Assembly: GCA_016712865.1 (NCBI GenBank)
Contig: JADJQH010000001.1
Span: 1 to 64,000, forward strand
DNA: 64,000 bases
DNA from: Dokdonella sp.
GTDB lineage: Bacteria; Pseudomonadota; Gammaproteobacteria; Xanthomonadales; Rhodanobacteraceae
Reading direction: 5' to 3'
Numbering within the stretch: the first letter of the stretch is position 1; each line of letters begins with the position of its first letter. Under the pieces are notes generated by a model. It was given only the letters and a program-made list of their open reading frames with translations. It did no database searches and was not told the DNA's origin. This document shows positions 47,806 to 56,056 of this stretch, piece after piece. Made by a program: the position numbers and the translations under genes.

Positions 47806-49106
47806 GCGCATCGCTGCGCTGGTGCAGTCAACCGACTCGCGGTCTGCACGGCGCGTTGCGGATTCCCGGCGACAAGTCGATTTCGCATCGCGCGATCATG
47901 CTCGCCGCCCTGGCCGAGGGCGTATCCAGCATCGACGGATTCCTCGAAGGAGAAGATACACGGGCCACTGCGCGCGCGTTCTCGCGCATGGGTGTGCAGA
48001 TCGAAGCGCCGTCATCCGCTCGGCGCGTCGTGCACGGTGTCGGCCTGCACGGCTTGAAGGCGGCGGATGGCCCCATCGATTGCGGCAATGCCGGCACCGG
48101 CATGCGCCTGTTGACCGGACTGCTCGCCGGGCAGGCCTTCGATTCCAGGCTGGTGGGTGATGCCTCGCTGTCGCGCCGACCCATGCACCGCGTCATCGAA
48201 CCCCTGGCGCGCATGGGTGCCCGAATCAGCGCCGCGGACGGTGGGCTGCCGCCCCTGCATATCCGCGGCGGATGCTCCCTGCATGGCGCACGGCATGAGC
48301 CAGCGGTGGCCAGTGCCCAGGTCAAGTCCGCCATCCTGCTCGCCGGTTTGTATGCGCAGGGCACCACCGAGGTTTACGAGGTGCAGCCCACCCGCGACTA
48401 CACCGAACGAATGCTCGAGGCCTTTGGCTGGCCCATCGAGTTCGGCAGCGGCTGGGCGCGTCTGGAAGACGGACATCGTCTGCAAGCCACCGACGTTTCG
48501 GTGCCCGCTGATTTTTCATCCGCTGCATTTTTCCTGGTGGCGGCCAGCATCGTGCCGGGTTCCCAACTGCTGCTGCATGCGGTCGGCATGAATCCCCGTC
48601 GCACGGGCCTCTTGGGCGTTCTGCGGCTGATGGGAGCGGATATCCGGGAGGAGAACCATCGCACGCAGGGTGGTGAACCTGTCGCGGACCTGCGCGTCCG
48701 CTCGGCTGCCTTGCATGGTGTGGACGTGCCGGAATCACTGGTCGCCGACATGATCGATGAATTTCCTGTGCTGTTCGTGGCGGCTGCGGCTGCCGACGGA
48801 ACGACGCGCATCAGCGGCGCACCGGAATTGCGGGTCAAGGAATCCGATCGCCTGGCCATGATGGCGCGCGGGCTTGCTGCGCTTGGCGTGCACATCGAAG
48901 AACATGCCGATGGCGCGGTGATTCAGGGCGGTCGGATAGCCGCGGGTCAGGTCGAGAGTGCTGGTGATCACCGCATCGCCATGGCTTTCTGCGTGGCAGG
49001 GTTGGTCGCCGAAGGTCCAGTTGCCATCGATGACTGCAGCAATGTGGCCACCTCGTTCCCGGGATTTGTCGATCTGGCCAACGGTTGCGGATTTGCCATT
49101 CGATAG
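47802..49106 (+). CDS. aroA: 3-phosphoshikimate 1-carboxyvinyltransferase (EPSP synthase)
   Basis: A 434-residue shikimate pathway enzyme. PGDKSISHRAIMLAALAEG near residue 22 and GNAGTGMRLLTG near 92-103 are substrate-binding signatures; KESDRLAMMARGL and DHRIAMAF mark the second half. The final 30 residues ([19 protein letters not shown]) recur, diverged, about 1 kb downstream. The gene itself is intact. In related genomes cmk follows at once; here 3.7 kb of accessory DNA intervenes. Confidence 0.96.
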   Translation: MSASLRWCSQPTRGLHGALRIPGDKSISHRAIMLAALAEGVSSIDGFLEGEDTRATARAFSRMGVQIEAPSSARRVVHGVGLHGLKAADGPIDCGNAGTGMRLLTGLLAGQAFDSRLVGDASLSRRPMHRVIEPLARMGARISAADGGLPPLHIRGGCSLHGARHEPAVASAQVKSAILLAGLYAQGTTEVYEVQPTRDYTERMLEAFGWPIEFGSGWARLEDGHRLQATDVSVPADFSSAAFFLVAASIVPGSQLLLHAVGMNPRRTGLLGVLRLMGADIREENHRTQGGEPVADLRVRSAALHGVDVPESLVADMIDEFPVLFVAAAAADGTTRISGAPELRVKESDRLAMMARGLAALGVHIEEHADGAVIQGGRIAAGQVESAGDHRIAMAFCVAGLVAEGPVAIDDCSNVATSFPGFVDLANGCGFAIR

Positions 49107-49186
49107 CGGTCAATGCAGTCCCGGTTGCTTGTGTCCCCGCACGTGTCAGTCCTCACGGTGCACGTGGTCCAGGACACCAACTTTCC

Positions 49187-49238
49187 CATGTGGCAATTCA
49201 AGACTTCACCCCAATTTCCAAGACTTGACCCCGGGCTC
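49187..49238 (+). repeat. Repeat L1 after aroA
   Basis: Begins CATGTGGCAATTCAAGACTT and ends AAGACTTGACCCCGGGCTC. The same 52 bases are at 50239-50290. Its CATGTGGCAAT-CAAGACTTGACCCC core is the reverse complement of the start of the R repeats at 50646 and 51686, giving an inverted pair around the accessory genes. Confidence 0.85.
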
Positions 49239-49261
49239 CGTCAGTCTATGGAGCCGGCGAA

Positions 49262-49483
49262 TCATGATCTATGCGCGCCCCGTACGTACCGATGCAGCAT
49301 GCCAAACAACAGCCACACAGCAACCACGCCAGCGGGCAAAAGGACCGCCACCCAAATGTACGCGTTGTGTCCACAGGCGACGCTCAAGGCAAGGCCGGGC
49401 AAGCTGCAGAAGCCGACGATAAACAGCCACCCCAGTGGCACGCCTAGCAAGAACGATGCGGGCGCCTTGACGAAGGTGATCAT
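49262..49483 (-). CDS. Small two-helix membrane protein
   Basis: A 73-residue frame with two membrane helices (FLLGVPLGWLFIVGFCSLPG and IWVAVLLPAGVVAVWLLFGM) and a short basic tail. It starts with ATG at 49483 and is not a family I recognise. It lies just inside repeat L1, beside hicA. Coding is plausible but not certain. Confidence 0.5.
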   Translation of the reverse strand: MITFVKAPASFLLGVPLGWLFIVGFCSLPGLALSVACGHNAYIWVAVLLPAGVVAVWLLFGMLHRYVRGAHRS

Positions 49484-49571
49484 GGCCTACCGCGCAGACA
49501 GTGGATGCATGACGGCGAACGGATGAGTTCAGCGGCGCGCGGGCTTTTCGCGCGTCCGCCACAACGAACTT

Positions 49572-49766
49572 TCAGAACCGCGTCGGTTCCGGTACGCCGA
49601 GGTCACGGCAGATCTTGCGTGCGAGATGATCGTTGACCTCGTTGTGTCTCGGAACGGCACTACGCTTACCCGACACCGAATGAACCCACCAAGAATGTTT
49701 GCCGCCCTCGCGCAACAAGCTGCAACCGTTGGCTTGCAGGTGCGCGAGAAGGTCGCGGCGCTTCAT
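49572..49766 (-). CDS. hicA: HicA-type toxin
   Basis: A 64-residue mRNA interferase with the double-stranded RNA-binding fold: MKRRDLLAHLQANGC, then REGGKHSWW carrying the catalytic His, and VPRHNEVNDHLARKICRDLG. In the family it cleaves mRNA and is held in check by HicB. Its start overlaps the hicB stop by four bases. Confidence 0.92.
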   Translation of the reverse strand: MKRRDLLAHLQANGCSLLREGGKHSWWVHSVSGKRSAVPRHNEVNDHLARKICRDLGVPEPTRF

Positions 49767-49975
49767 AGCGCGACGGCCAACTCCTCGTAATCTTCGCCCG
49801 CTGCGCCGCGCGCGTCGGCGCGATTGAACTCAATGGCCTCTGCGAGCGTTACCCGCAACGACTCCAAGAGCTCTTCGCGTGTTGCGCCCTGGCAGTTGAC
49901 GCCGGGAACTTCCTCGACCCAACCGATCCAGGCGCCCGCGTCTTGCTTCACGATAGCGGTGTAGGTTTGCTGCAT
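49763..49975 (-). CDS. hicB: HicB-type antitoxin
   Basis: A 70-residue antitoxin with a partial RNase H-like fold (YTAIVKQDAGAWIGWVEEVP, GVNCQGATREELLESLRVTL). It lacks a separate DNA-binding domain, as do other short HicB proteins. It precedes hicA in the operon, the less common order. Confidence 0.9.
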   Translation of the reverse strand: MQQTYTAIVKQDAGAWIGWVEEVPGVNCQGATREELLESLRVTLAEAIEFNRADARGAAGEDYEELAVAL

Positions 49976-50035
49976 GGCTCATGCCTCCGAGGGTTCAATC
50001 ATAAACTGGGACGAGCGCGCGGTTCTAGCCAAAAT

Positions 50036-50158
50036 GGCTTGCTGCATGGCGGACTGGTTGCATCGGGCGGCGTGATCATTGAGGACTGTGCGAACGTCGC
50101 CACCTCGTTTCCCGGGTTTGTCGAACTGGCCAACGGCTGTGGATTTGCCATTCGATAG
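50036..50158 (+). pseudogene. Second, diverged aroA 3' end
   Basis: The frame reads [20 protein letters not shown] then [19 protein letters not shown] and a TAG stop, closely matching the last ~40 residues of aroA but with many changes (IIEDCANV for AIDDCSNV, VEL for VDL). It is followed, like the true gene, by the same downstream sequence up to 50290. The divergence means this is not a recent copy of the local gene; it more likely came from a related strain with its own aroA junction. Confidence 0.85.
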
Positions 50159-50238
50159 CGGTGACTGCGGTCCTGGCTGGTTGTGTCCCAGTACGTGTCG
50201 GTCCTGACGGTGCATGTGGTCCAGGACACCACCTTCCC

Positions 50239-50323
50239 CATGTGGCAATTCAAGACTTCACCCCAATTTCCAAGACTTGACCCCGGGCTCGCATGTGGCA
50301 AAGCAAGACTTGACCCCGGGCTC
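50239..50323 (+). repeat. Repeats L2 and L3 (second left-type repeat, partly doubled)
   Basis: 50239-50290 repeats L1 (49187-49238) almost exactly. A shortened version (CATGTGGCAA-AGCAAGACTTGACCCCGGGCTC) follows at 50292-50323. Together they sit against the IS3 remnant, and are the mirror image of the R repeats. Confidence 0.85.
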
Positions 50324-50325
50324 TC

Positions 50326-50469
50326 ATTCAACGTTTGCGGCACGCAACCGATCTTGGCTGCGATGGAACCGATGGCAGCCCACAACGACGGGTACTGGTC
50401 ACGCTGCTCCTGCACCATGCGAACGTCGCGCTCGCGGACTTCCGGGGAAAACTTCGATGACTTGTTCAT
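50326..50469 (-). pseudogene. IS3-family transposase OrfA remnant
   Basis: About 48 residues from [20 protein letters not shown] through GCVPQTLN match the N-terminal helix-turn-helix of IS3-type OrfA proteins. The frame then runs into repeat L3, so only the first half of orfA remains and OrfB is absent. No inverted repeats of an IS are seen. Confidence 0.75.
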
Positions 50470-50645
50470 GGCTTCATTCTCTCAAGAGTTGAAGCCTCCT
50501 CAAACCCGGGGCGATTCAACCTGAGGTAAAGGGAGATCTTTCACTCCCTCCGTCTTACCAGTGGAGAAACAGCCGGGACCTGGCGTCCCCGCGAGACCAC
50601 CCAACAATGGGCGCGGGTTCAAGGCGCGAGGTCAACAAGGCGTGC

Positions 50646-50771
50646 AGGCGCGGGGTCAGGTCTTGTATTGCCACATGAGGCGCGTGGGCAGGGTCAATAC
50701 CCCTCATGCGCTGCCATTTGAAAATAGGGACTGTCGTTTCTGCCATTGCTGCTTGGATGCCGCCGGTAGCA
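50646..50771 (+). repeat. Repeat R1 in front of a cmk fragment
   Basis: 126 bases, starting AGGCGCGGGGTCAGGTCTTG and holding TTGCCACATGAGGCGCGTGG and TTGAAAATAGGGACTGTCG. It is almost identical to R2 at 51686-51812. Both end directly at the same codon of cmk. Confidence 0.85.
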
Positions 50772-50981
50772 GGTTGGCATTTGCTGGATTCCGGCGCGCT
50801 CTGCCGCGCGGTGGGCAGTGCCGGGGGTATGGTTGGCTTGGATCTTTCCGGCCGCGAGGCGGATACCCGCTGTGCCGAAACCACCAAGATCCGCTTTCGC
50901 GATCCGGCTGACGGCGGCGAAACCCGGGTCATCGTCAGCAGCCACGATGCCACCGACGAATTGCGCACCGAGACGGCCGCT
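50772..50981 (+). pseudogene. Partial cmk copy 1
   Basis: About 70 codons from [15 protein letters not shown] to [13 protein letters not shown] match cmk residues 30-103, in one open frame but with several changes and no start. The N-terminal P-loop is absent, so no kinase can be made. Confidence 0.87.
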
Positions 50982-51020
50982 GATCCACCAACTGCTGCGA
51001 ACTGTGCCGTGAGCGCGATG

Positions 51021-51323
51021 TCAGGACGGGACGGCCGTCAGCTTCACGCCCAGCGCGGTCATTACGCGCTGGACGGTGTCGAAGCGCGGGCTGGCGTCCG
51101 GGCGCAACGCGCGGTAGAGCGCTTCCCGCGTCACGCCGGAAGCCTCGGCCACCTGCGTCATGCCACGCGCACGGGCCACCGTGCCAAGCGCGCCCGCCAG
51201 TGCAGCCGGGTCGTTTTCTTCCAGCACGATGGTCAGGTATTCCGCAATGGCTTGTTCGCTATCCAGATGTTCGGCCATGTCGAAGGTTTTCAGATCGGCA
51301 AGTTTGGTTTTTTTCTTGGTCAT
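51021..51323 (-). CDS. HigA-like antitoxin (addiction module antidote)
   Basis: A 100-residue protein with a helix-turn-helix in the C-terminal half (MTQVAEASGVTREALYRALR) and the block LKTFDMAEHL near the start that marks antidotes of the TIGR02684 type. It is the downstream gene of a pair; the RelE/HigB-like toxin lies 6 bases upstream. It probably represses its own operon. Confidence 0.85.
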   Translation of the reverse strand: MTKKKTKLADLKTFDMAEHLDSEQAIAEYLTIVLEENDPAALAGALGTVARARGMTQVAEASGVTREALYRALRPDASPRFDTVQRVMTALGVKLTAVPS

Positions 51324-51329
51324 GGGGAA

Positions 51330-51629
51330 TTACTCCAAGGGAATGGTTGGGGCGAGCTTCCTGGCTGCGTCAATGTCCTTGTCCTGCGTGGACTTGTCGC
51401 CGCCGCCAAGCATCACGATGAGGACCTGCCCGCGCTGGAGGTAATACATGCGCCAGCCGGGGCCGAAGTGTTCGCGCATCTCGAACACGCCATCGCCTAC
51501 CGGCTTCACGTCGCCGAGGTTTCCGGCCTGTGCCTTTTCAAGCCTGCGCGCCAAGCGGCGGCGGGTCATGCCGTCCTTGATTCTGGACAGCCAAGCAGTG
51601 AACTCGTCAGCCTGCTTGATTGTGAACAT
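51330..51629 (-). CDS. RelE/HigB-like toxin (addiction module killer)
   Basis: A 99-residue protein of the phage-derived Gp49/HigB-like type (TIGR02683): FTIKQADEFTAWLSRIKDG, RRRLARRLEKAQAGNLGDVK, and MREHFGPGWRMYYLQRG. Such toxins are ribosome-dependent mRNA endonucleases. The ATG at 51629 is chosen over an upstream frame start for length. Followed at once by its antitoxin. Confidence 0.85.
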   Translation of the reverse strand: MFTIKQADEFTAWLSRIKDGMTRRRLARRLEKAQAGNLGDVKPVGDGVFEMREHFGPGWRMYYLQRGQVLIVMLGGGDKSTQDKDIDAARKLAPTIPLE

Positions 51630-51685
51630 GCGGAGTAGCGTAATCAATCGGTTACAGATTGCAAGCGCCATTTGCCGATGTCGGG

Positions 51686-51812
51686 AGGCGCGGGGTCAAG
51701 TCTTGTATTGCCACATGAGGCGCGTGGGCAGGGGTCAATACTCCTCAAGCGCTGCCATTTGAAAATAGGGACTGTCGTTTCTGCCATTGCTGCTTGGATG
51801 CCGCCGGTAGCA
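51686..51812 (+). repeat. Repeat R2 in front of a second cmk fragment
   Basis: 127 bases that differ from R1 at only a handful of positions (one extra G; AGG/AAG; ATG/AAG). As with R1, the last bases before the cmk homology are CCGCCGGTAGCA. Confidence 0.85.
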
Positions 51813-51884
51813 GGTTGGCATGTGCTCGATTCCGGTGTCTGGTGCAGGGCGGTCGGTTACGTGGCGGCGGTCACCCGCTGTGCC
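51813..51884 (+). pseudogene. Partial cmk copy 2, with internal deletion
   Basis: GGTTGGCATGTGCTCGATTCC begins the cmk homology at the same base as in copy 1, but the segment encoding residues about 45-55 is missing and similarity stops after ACCCGCTGTGCC. The next ~190 bases to 52072 match nothing I recognise. Confidence 0.75.
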
Positions 51885-52072
51885 CGGAATTTCGGGTCTG
51901 GAAATCCGGGGCCGCGTGAACGTTTTGAGTCGCCAGAGTTTTCTGCACCTACCTGGGGCCTGAACCGGGATCGCCCGTCCGTGCAGCGAACTGTGGCTGT
52001 TGACCGGATCGTGGCGCGGATTTGGTTTGGTGCTATAGTGCCTTCCTATTTGAAGTGTGCGTGGAGGGCTGT

Positions 52073-52351
52073 ATGAGTGGAACGGTTTCGCCACCCACCG
52101 TGAAGCTTGTGGGCGCCAACGGTCAGATTTCCCTGGGCAAACAATATGCTGGGCGTCAGGTGCTGCTTGAGGAGCAGGAGCCTGGCGTCTGGCTGGTGCG
52201 CACGGCTACCGTAATCCCGGACAACGAACGCTGGTTGCACACCCCACAAGCCGCCGCCGATTTGGGCAAGGCTCTGGATTGGGCGATCACGCACCCAGCC
52301 AGTGATGAGCAAGCAGATGTACTGATGGAGCGCCTGCATAAGGACTCGTGA
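52073..52351 (+). CDS. AbrB-like antitoxin candidate
   Basis: A 92-residue protein with a short swapped-hairpin-like segment, VGANGQISLGKQYAGRQVLL, which recalls SpoVT/AbrB DNA-binding domains, followed by an Ala-rich helical part and a charged end. Its stop overlaps the start of the next gene (TGATG), which looks like a RelE-fold toxin. The pairing suggests an antitoxin; the subfamily is not one I can name. Confidence 0.65.
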   Translation: MSGTVSPPTVKLVGANGQISLGKQYAGRQVLLEEQEPGVWLVRTATVIPDNERWLHTPQAAADLGKALDWAITHPASDEQADVLMERLHKDS

Positions 52352-52668
52352 TGAGCGATGTCGATGTTGTTCGCCTGGATCTGAACAACCCGGTCTTTCA
52401 GCGTGATTTGCTCGGCCTGCAAAAGGTCGAACGCCATGCGGCTCTGGATACCTTGGCCAAGTTGCGCCAACTCAACTGGCAACAGGTTTACCGGGACAAG
52501 GGTTTGCATTGGGAAAAAATCGTCAGCATCAAACCGCCTCCCGGCATCGCGGCCCTTTACAGCGTGCGTATCACCCAGACCCGCCGAGCCGTAGCGTATC
52601 GGGATGGCGCATTCATTCGTTTGCTGGCCATCCCCTCGGACCACGACGCCACCTACGGCAAAAAGTGA
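52351..52668 (+). CDS. RelE/ParE-like toxin candidate
   Basis: A 105-residue protein with HWEKIVSIKPPPGIAALYSV, RITQTRRAVAYRDGAFIRLL and a final DHDATYG, a layout like the beta-sheet and C-terminal of RelE-type toxins. It directly follows the AbrB-like gene with overlapping stop and start. Classified by context and fold-like pattern only. Confidence 0.65.
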   Translation: MSDVDVVRLDLNNPVFQRDLLGLQKVERHAALDTLAKLRQLNWQQVYRDKGLHWEKIVSIKPPPGIAALYSVRITQTRRAVAYRDGAFIRLLAIPSDHDATYGKK

Positions 52669-52789
52669 ACCACACAGATGCCGCAGAGTTTTCTAGAAGA
52701 CGACGCTGGGCTGTAGACCGAACGAGGAGATGGTCGCGAAGCCTGCGCCCGCTACAATCGCGGAGTCCAACCATCCTGATCCGCGCCGA

Positions 52790-53470
52790 ATGACTGCCGA
52801 TTCCGTTCCCGTCCTCACCATTGATGGCCCTTCCGGCTCCGGCAAGGGCACGATAAGTCGCCTGGTCGCCGAGCAGTTGGGTTGGCATTTGCTCGATTCC
52901 GGCGCCTTGTACCGGGCGGTCGGTTACGCGGCGGGTGCCGCCGGTCTGGACCTCTCGGATGCGGCGGCGGTCACCCGCTGTGCCGAAACCACCAAGATCC
53001 GCTTCCGCGATCCGGGTGACGGCGGCGAAACCCGGGTCATCGTCAACAGCCACGATGCCACCGACGAATTGCGCACGGAAACGGCCGCTGCGGCGGCCTC
53101 GGCCATTGCCGCAATTCCCGGTGTGCGGGCGGCCTTGCTGGACAAGCAACGAGGCTTCCGGCGCACGCCTGGGCTGGTGGCGGACGGGCGCGACATGGGT
53201 ACGGTCATATTCCCGGACGCGGCCTTCAAGGTATTCCTTACCGCAAGCGCCGAGGAAAGGGCGAAAAGGCGCTATAAGCAGTTGAAGGATAAGGGGTTGA
53301 ATGTTACCCTTGCCGCCCTTTTGCGCGAGATCCAGGCGCGCGACGAGCGGGATGCAGCGAGAAAAGTCGCTCCTCTCCGCCCAGCACGGGACGCCCTGAC
53401 CATCGATACCACCGGTATTCCGGTTGCTGGCGTTGTTGCTGCGGTGCTTTCGGTGGTTCGTCCCGCCTGA
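52790..53470 (+). CDS. cmk: Cytidylate kinase
   Basis: A 226-residue kinase phosphorylating CMP/dCMP. The P-loop GPSGSGKGT is at residues 13-21, then [28 protein letters not shown] near 130 and RDERDAAR near 185. This copy is full length and is the one next to rpsA, so it is the working gene; two broken copies lie upstream. The start [13 protein letters not shown] at 52790 fits the family. Confidence 0.95.
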   Translation: MTADSVPVLTIDGPSGSGKGTISRLVAEQLGWHLLDSGALYRAVGYAAGAAGLDLSDAAAVTRCAETTKIRFRDPGDGGETRVIVNSHDATDELRTETAAAAASAIAAIPGVRAALLDKQRGFRRTPGLVADGRDMGTVIFPDAAFKVFLTASAEERAKRRYKQLKDKGLNVTLAALLREIQARDERDAARKVAPLRPARDALTIDTTGIPVAGVVAAVLSVVRPA

Positions 53471-53628
53471 TTGCGTGCAAGAGGGAAACGGTCCGGTGCC
53501 CATGGTGGGTGCCGGTTTCAATCATGGCATGTAGCCGCATGCCCCTGACAGGTGGATCGCAATCCCCGCGTGGTTGCCAAGGCATCACGTGTGGTTGTCG
53601 CTCCGTTGTCTTTCACTGGAATCACTCA

Positions 53629-55320
53629 ATGAATGCTGTAGCCGAAACCGCGATGACCGAAAGCTTTGCCGAAATGTTCGAGCGGAGCCAATCCATCGCC
53701 AACCTCAAGCCGGGATCGATCGTTCTTGGCACCGTTGTGGAAATCCGTTCCGACGTGGTCGTCATCAATGCCGGACTCAAGTCCGAAGGCATTGTCCCGA
53801 TCGAACAGTTCCGCACCGATGATGGGGTGCTTGAAATCCATGTTGGCGACCAGGTCAAGGTCGCGCTCGACTCCATCGAGAACGGTTTCGGCGAAACCAT
53901 GCTCTCGCGCGAAAAGGCGAAGCGTTCGCTGGTTTGGGATGAGCTTGAGGAAGTGCACACCAAGAACGAAAGCGTTGTTGGTCGCATCTCGGGCAAGGTC
54001 AAGGGTGGTTTCACGGTCGACATCAAGGATGTTCGCGCGTTCCTGCCAGGCTCCCTGGTCGACGTGCGCCCGGTGCGCGACCCGTCCTACCTGGAAGGCA
54101 AGGAACTCGAATTCAAGATCATCAAGCTCGACCGCAAGCGCAACAACGTGGTGGTCTCCCGCCGCGCCGTGGTCGAGAGCGAATTCAGCGTCGAGCGCGA
54201 GCAGCTGCTGGATCGTTTGCAGGAAAACGCCGTGGTCAAGGGCGTGGTCAAGAACCTCACCGATTACGGTGCGTTCGTCGATCTCGGCGGCATCGACGGC
54301 CTGCTGCACATCACCGACATGGCGTGGAAGCGCGTGCGTCATCCGAGCGAAGTGGTCAATGTCGGCGACGAGCTGGACGTGCGCGTGCTCAAGTTCGACC
54401 GCGAGCGCAACCGCGTCAGCCTGGGCCTGAAGCAGCTCGGCGAGGATCCATGGGTGGCCATCAGCCGCCGTTACCCGAGCGGCACCAAGGCCGTGGGCAA
54501 GGTTTCCAACGTCACCGACTACGGCTGCTTCGTGGAGCTGGAAGCCGGCGTCGAGGGCCTGGTCCACGTTTCCGAAATGGACTGGACCAACAAGAACGTC
54601 AACCCGGCCAAGGTTGTGCAGGTTGGAGATGATGTCGAAGTGATGGTGCTGGACGTCGATGAAGAGCGTCGCCGCATCTCGCTTGGCATCAAGCAGACCC
54701 GCGCCAATCCGTGGGAAGCCTTTGCCGCGATCTACAAGAAGAACGACAAGGTCACCGGCCAGATCAAGTCGATCACCGACTTTGGCATCTTCATCGGCCT
54801 GGAAGGCGGCATCGATGGCCTGGTGCACCTGTCCGACATTTCCTGGGCTGCCGCAGGCGAAGACCTGGTGCGCAACTTCAAGAAGGGCGACGAGATCGAG
54901 GCCGTGGTGCTGGCGGTTGATCCGGAACGCGAGCGCATTTCGCTGGGCATCAAGCAGCTCGAACAGGATCCGTTCGGTCAGTTCATGGCCAACCATCCGC
55001 GCGGCAGCATCCTCACCGGAACGGTGCGTGAAGTCGATGCGAAGGGCGTCACCGTCGACATCGAGGACGGTATCGAGGGTTACCTGCGCGCCAACGACAT
55101 CGCCAAGGAGCGCGTTGACGATGCCACCCTGCATTTCAAGGTTGGCGACACCGTCGAAGCGAAGTTCACCGGCATGGACCGCAAGGGACGCGTGCTGCAG
55201 CTTTCCATCCGCGCCAAGGATGAGGAAGAACTGCAGTCCGTGTTGGACGACTACCAGAGCAGCACCGGCGCAACGACCCAGTTGGGCGCGCTGCTGAAAG
55301 AGAAGTTCAACCGCGAGTGA
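53629..55320 (+). CDS. rpsA: 30S ribosomal protein S1
   Basis: A 563-residue protein with six S1 RNA-binding repeats. Typical markers are [17 protein letters not shown] at the end of repeat two and the recurring GxVxxxTDYGxFV ([30 protein letters not shown]). The start is either ATG 53629 or ATG 53653 ([13 protein letters not shown], the usual family start); the first is given. Follows cmk as in most gammaproteobacteria. Confidence 0.96.
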   Translation: MNAVAETAMTESFAEMFERSQSIANLKPGSIVLGTVVEIRSDVVVINAGLKSEGIVPIEQFRTDDGVLEIHVGDQVKVALDSIENGFGETMLSREKAKRSLVWDELEEVHTKNESVVGRISGKVKGGFTVDIKDVRAFLPGSLVDVRPVRDPSYLEGKELEFKIIKLDRKRNNVVVSRRAVVESEFSVEREQLLDRLQENAVVKGVVKNLTDYGAFVDLGGIDGLLHITDMAWKRVRHPSEVVNVGDELDVRVLKFDRERNRVSLGLKQLGEDPWVAISRRYPSGTKAVGKVSNVTDYGCFVELEAGVEGLVHVSEMDWTNKNVNPAKVVQVGDDVEVMVLDVDEERRRISLGIKQTRANPWEAFAAIYKKNDKVTGQIKSITDFGIFIGLEGGIDGLVHLSDISWAAAGEDLVRNFKKGDEIEAVVLAVDPERERISLGIKQLEQDPFGQFMANHPRGSILTGTVREVDAKGVTVDIEDGIEGYLRANDIAKERVDDATLHFKVGDTVEAKFTGMDRKGRVLQLSIRAKDEEELQSVLDDYQSSTGATTQLGALLKEKFNRE

Positions 55321-55412
55321 TGAAGTCGGGTCGGCGCCGAAAGGCGTCGGCTCTGCATTTCCCGGTGCCCACGAGACCCGTGGGCACCTTCCTCACCAGC
55401 GGGTACCCGGCA

Positions 55413-55718
55413 ATGACCAAATCCGAATTGATCGAAGCCTTGTCGGCCCGCCAGCAGCATCTGGCGGGCAATGACGTGGAGATGGCCGTCAAGAGCATGC
55501 TTGAGCAGATGACGCATGCGCTGTCCGGTGGCGAGCGCATCGAGATCCGCGGTTTCGGCAGCTTCTCCCTGCATTTCCGGCCGCCGCGCATGGGGCGCAA
55601 TCCCAAGACCGGTGACGCGGTCGCGTTGCCCGGCAAACATGTGCCACACTTCAAGCCGGGCAAGGAACTGCGCGAGCGCGTGAACGGATCCACCACGGTT
55701 TCCGACGACGCCCGCTGA
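55413..55718 (+). CDS. ihfB: Integration host factor subunit beta
   Basis: A 101-residue HU-fold DNA-bending protein. [17 protein letters not shown] starts it, [19 protein letters not shown] is the core with the DNA-intercalating arm RNPKTGDAV, and [14 protein letters not shown] ends it. The beta subunit is told by position after rpsA and by the arm sequence. Confidence 0.96.
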   Translation: MTKSELIEALSARQQHLAGNDVEMAVKSMLEQMTHALSGGERIEIRGFGSFSLHFRPPRMGRNPKTGDAVALPGKHVPHFKPGKELRERVNGSTTVSDDAR

Positions 55719-55765
55719 TTGCCGAATGAACGCCCGCACGCGGGTGTCCCCTGGAGAAGTCGGCC

Positions 55766-56056
55766 ATGCGACTAGGCGTGGTGGTGTTGATCCTGCTTGC
55801 GGTTGTCATGGGCGCCACTTTTGGGGCCTTGAACGCTGACCGCATCCTGCTCGATTTCTGGTTGATCGATTTTTCGGTCCCCAAGGGCGCTGCCCTGCTT
55901 GCGGCGCTGCTGCTTGGCTGGGTGCTCGGTGGCTTGCTGGTCTGGGGCTTGCGCGTGCGTGCGTTGCGGCGCGAGTTGCGGGCGCTCAGGCGATCACTGG
56001 CCCAACAAGGGGCTTCGCGCGTGCGGCCTGATCCGGGAAGCGATGGCCTTGCATGA
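55766..56056 (+). CDS. lapA: LapA-family membrane protein
   Basis: A 96-residue protein with two membrane helices (VVVLILLAVVMGATFGALNA and LLAALLLGWVLGGLLVWGL) and a basic tail. LapA works with LapB in the control of lipopolysaccharide synthesis. The stop overlaps the lapB start by four bases (ATGA). Confidence 0.92.
   Translation: MRLGVVVLILLAVVMGATFGALNADRILLDFWLIDFSVPKGAALLAALLLGWVLGGLLVWGLRVRALRRELRALRRSLAQQGASRVRPDPGSDGLA

Noticed and set aside
50706-51638. Long plus-strand frame from repeat R1 across the HigBA-like genes
   Set aside because: Its first half is the broken cmk copy, its second half is antisense to the TA pair; not a single real protein.
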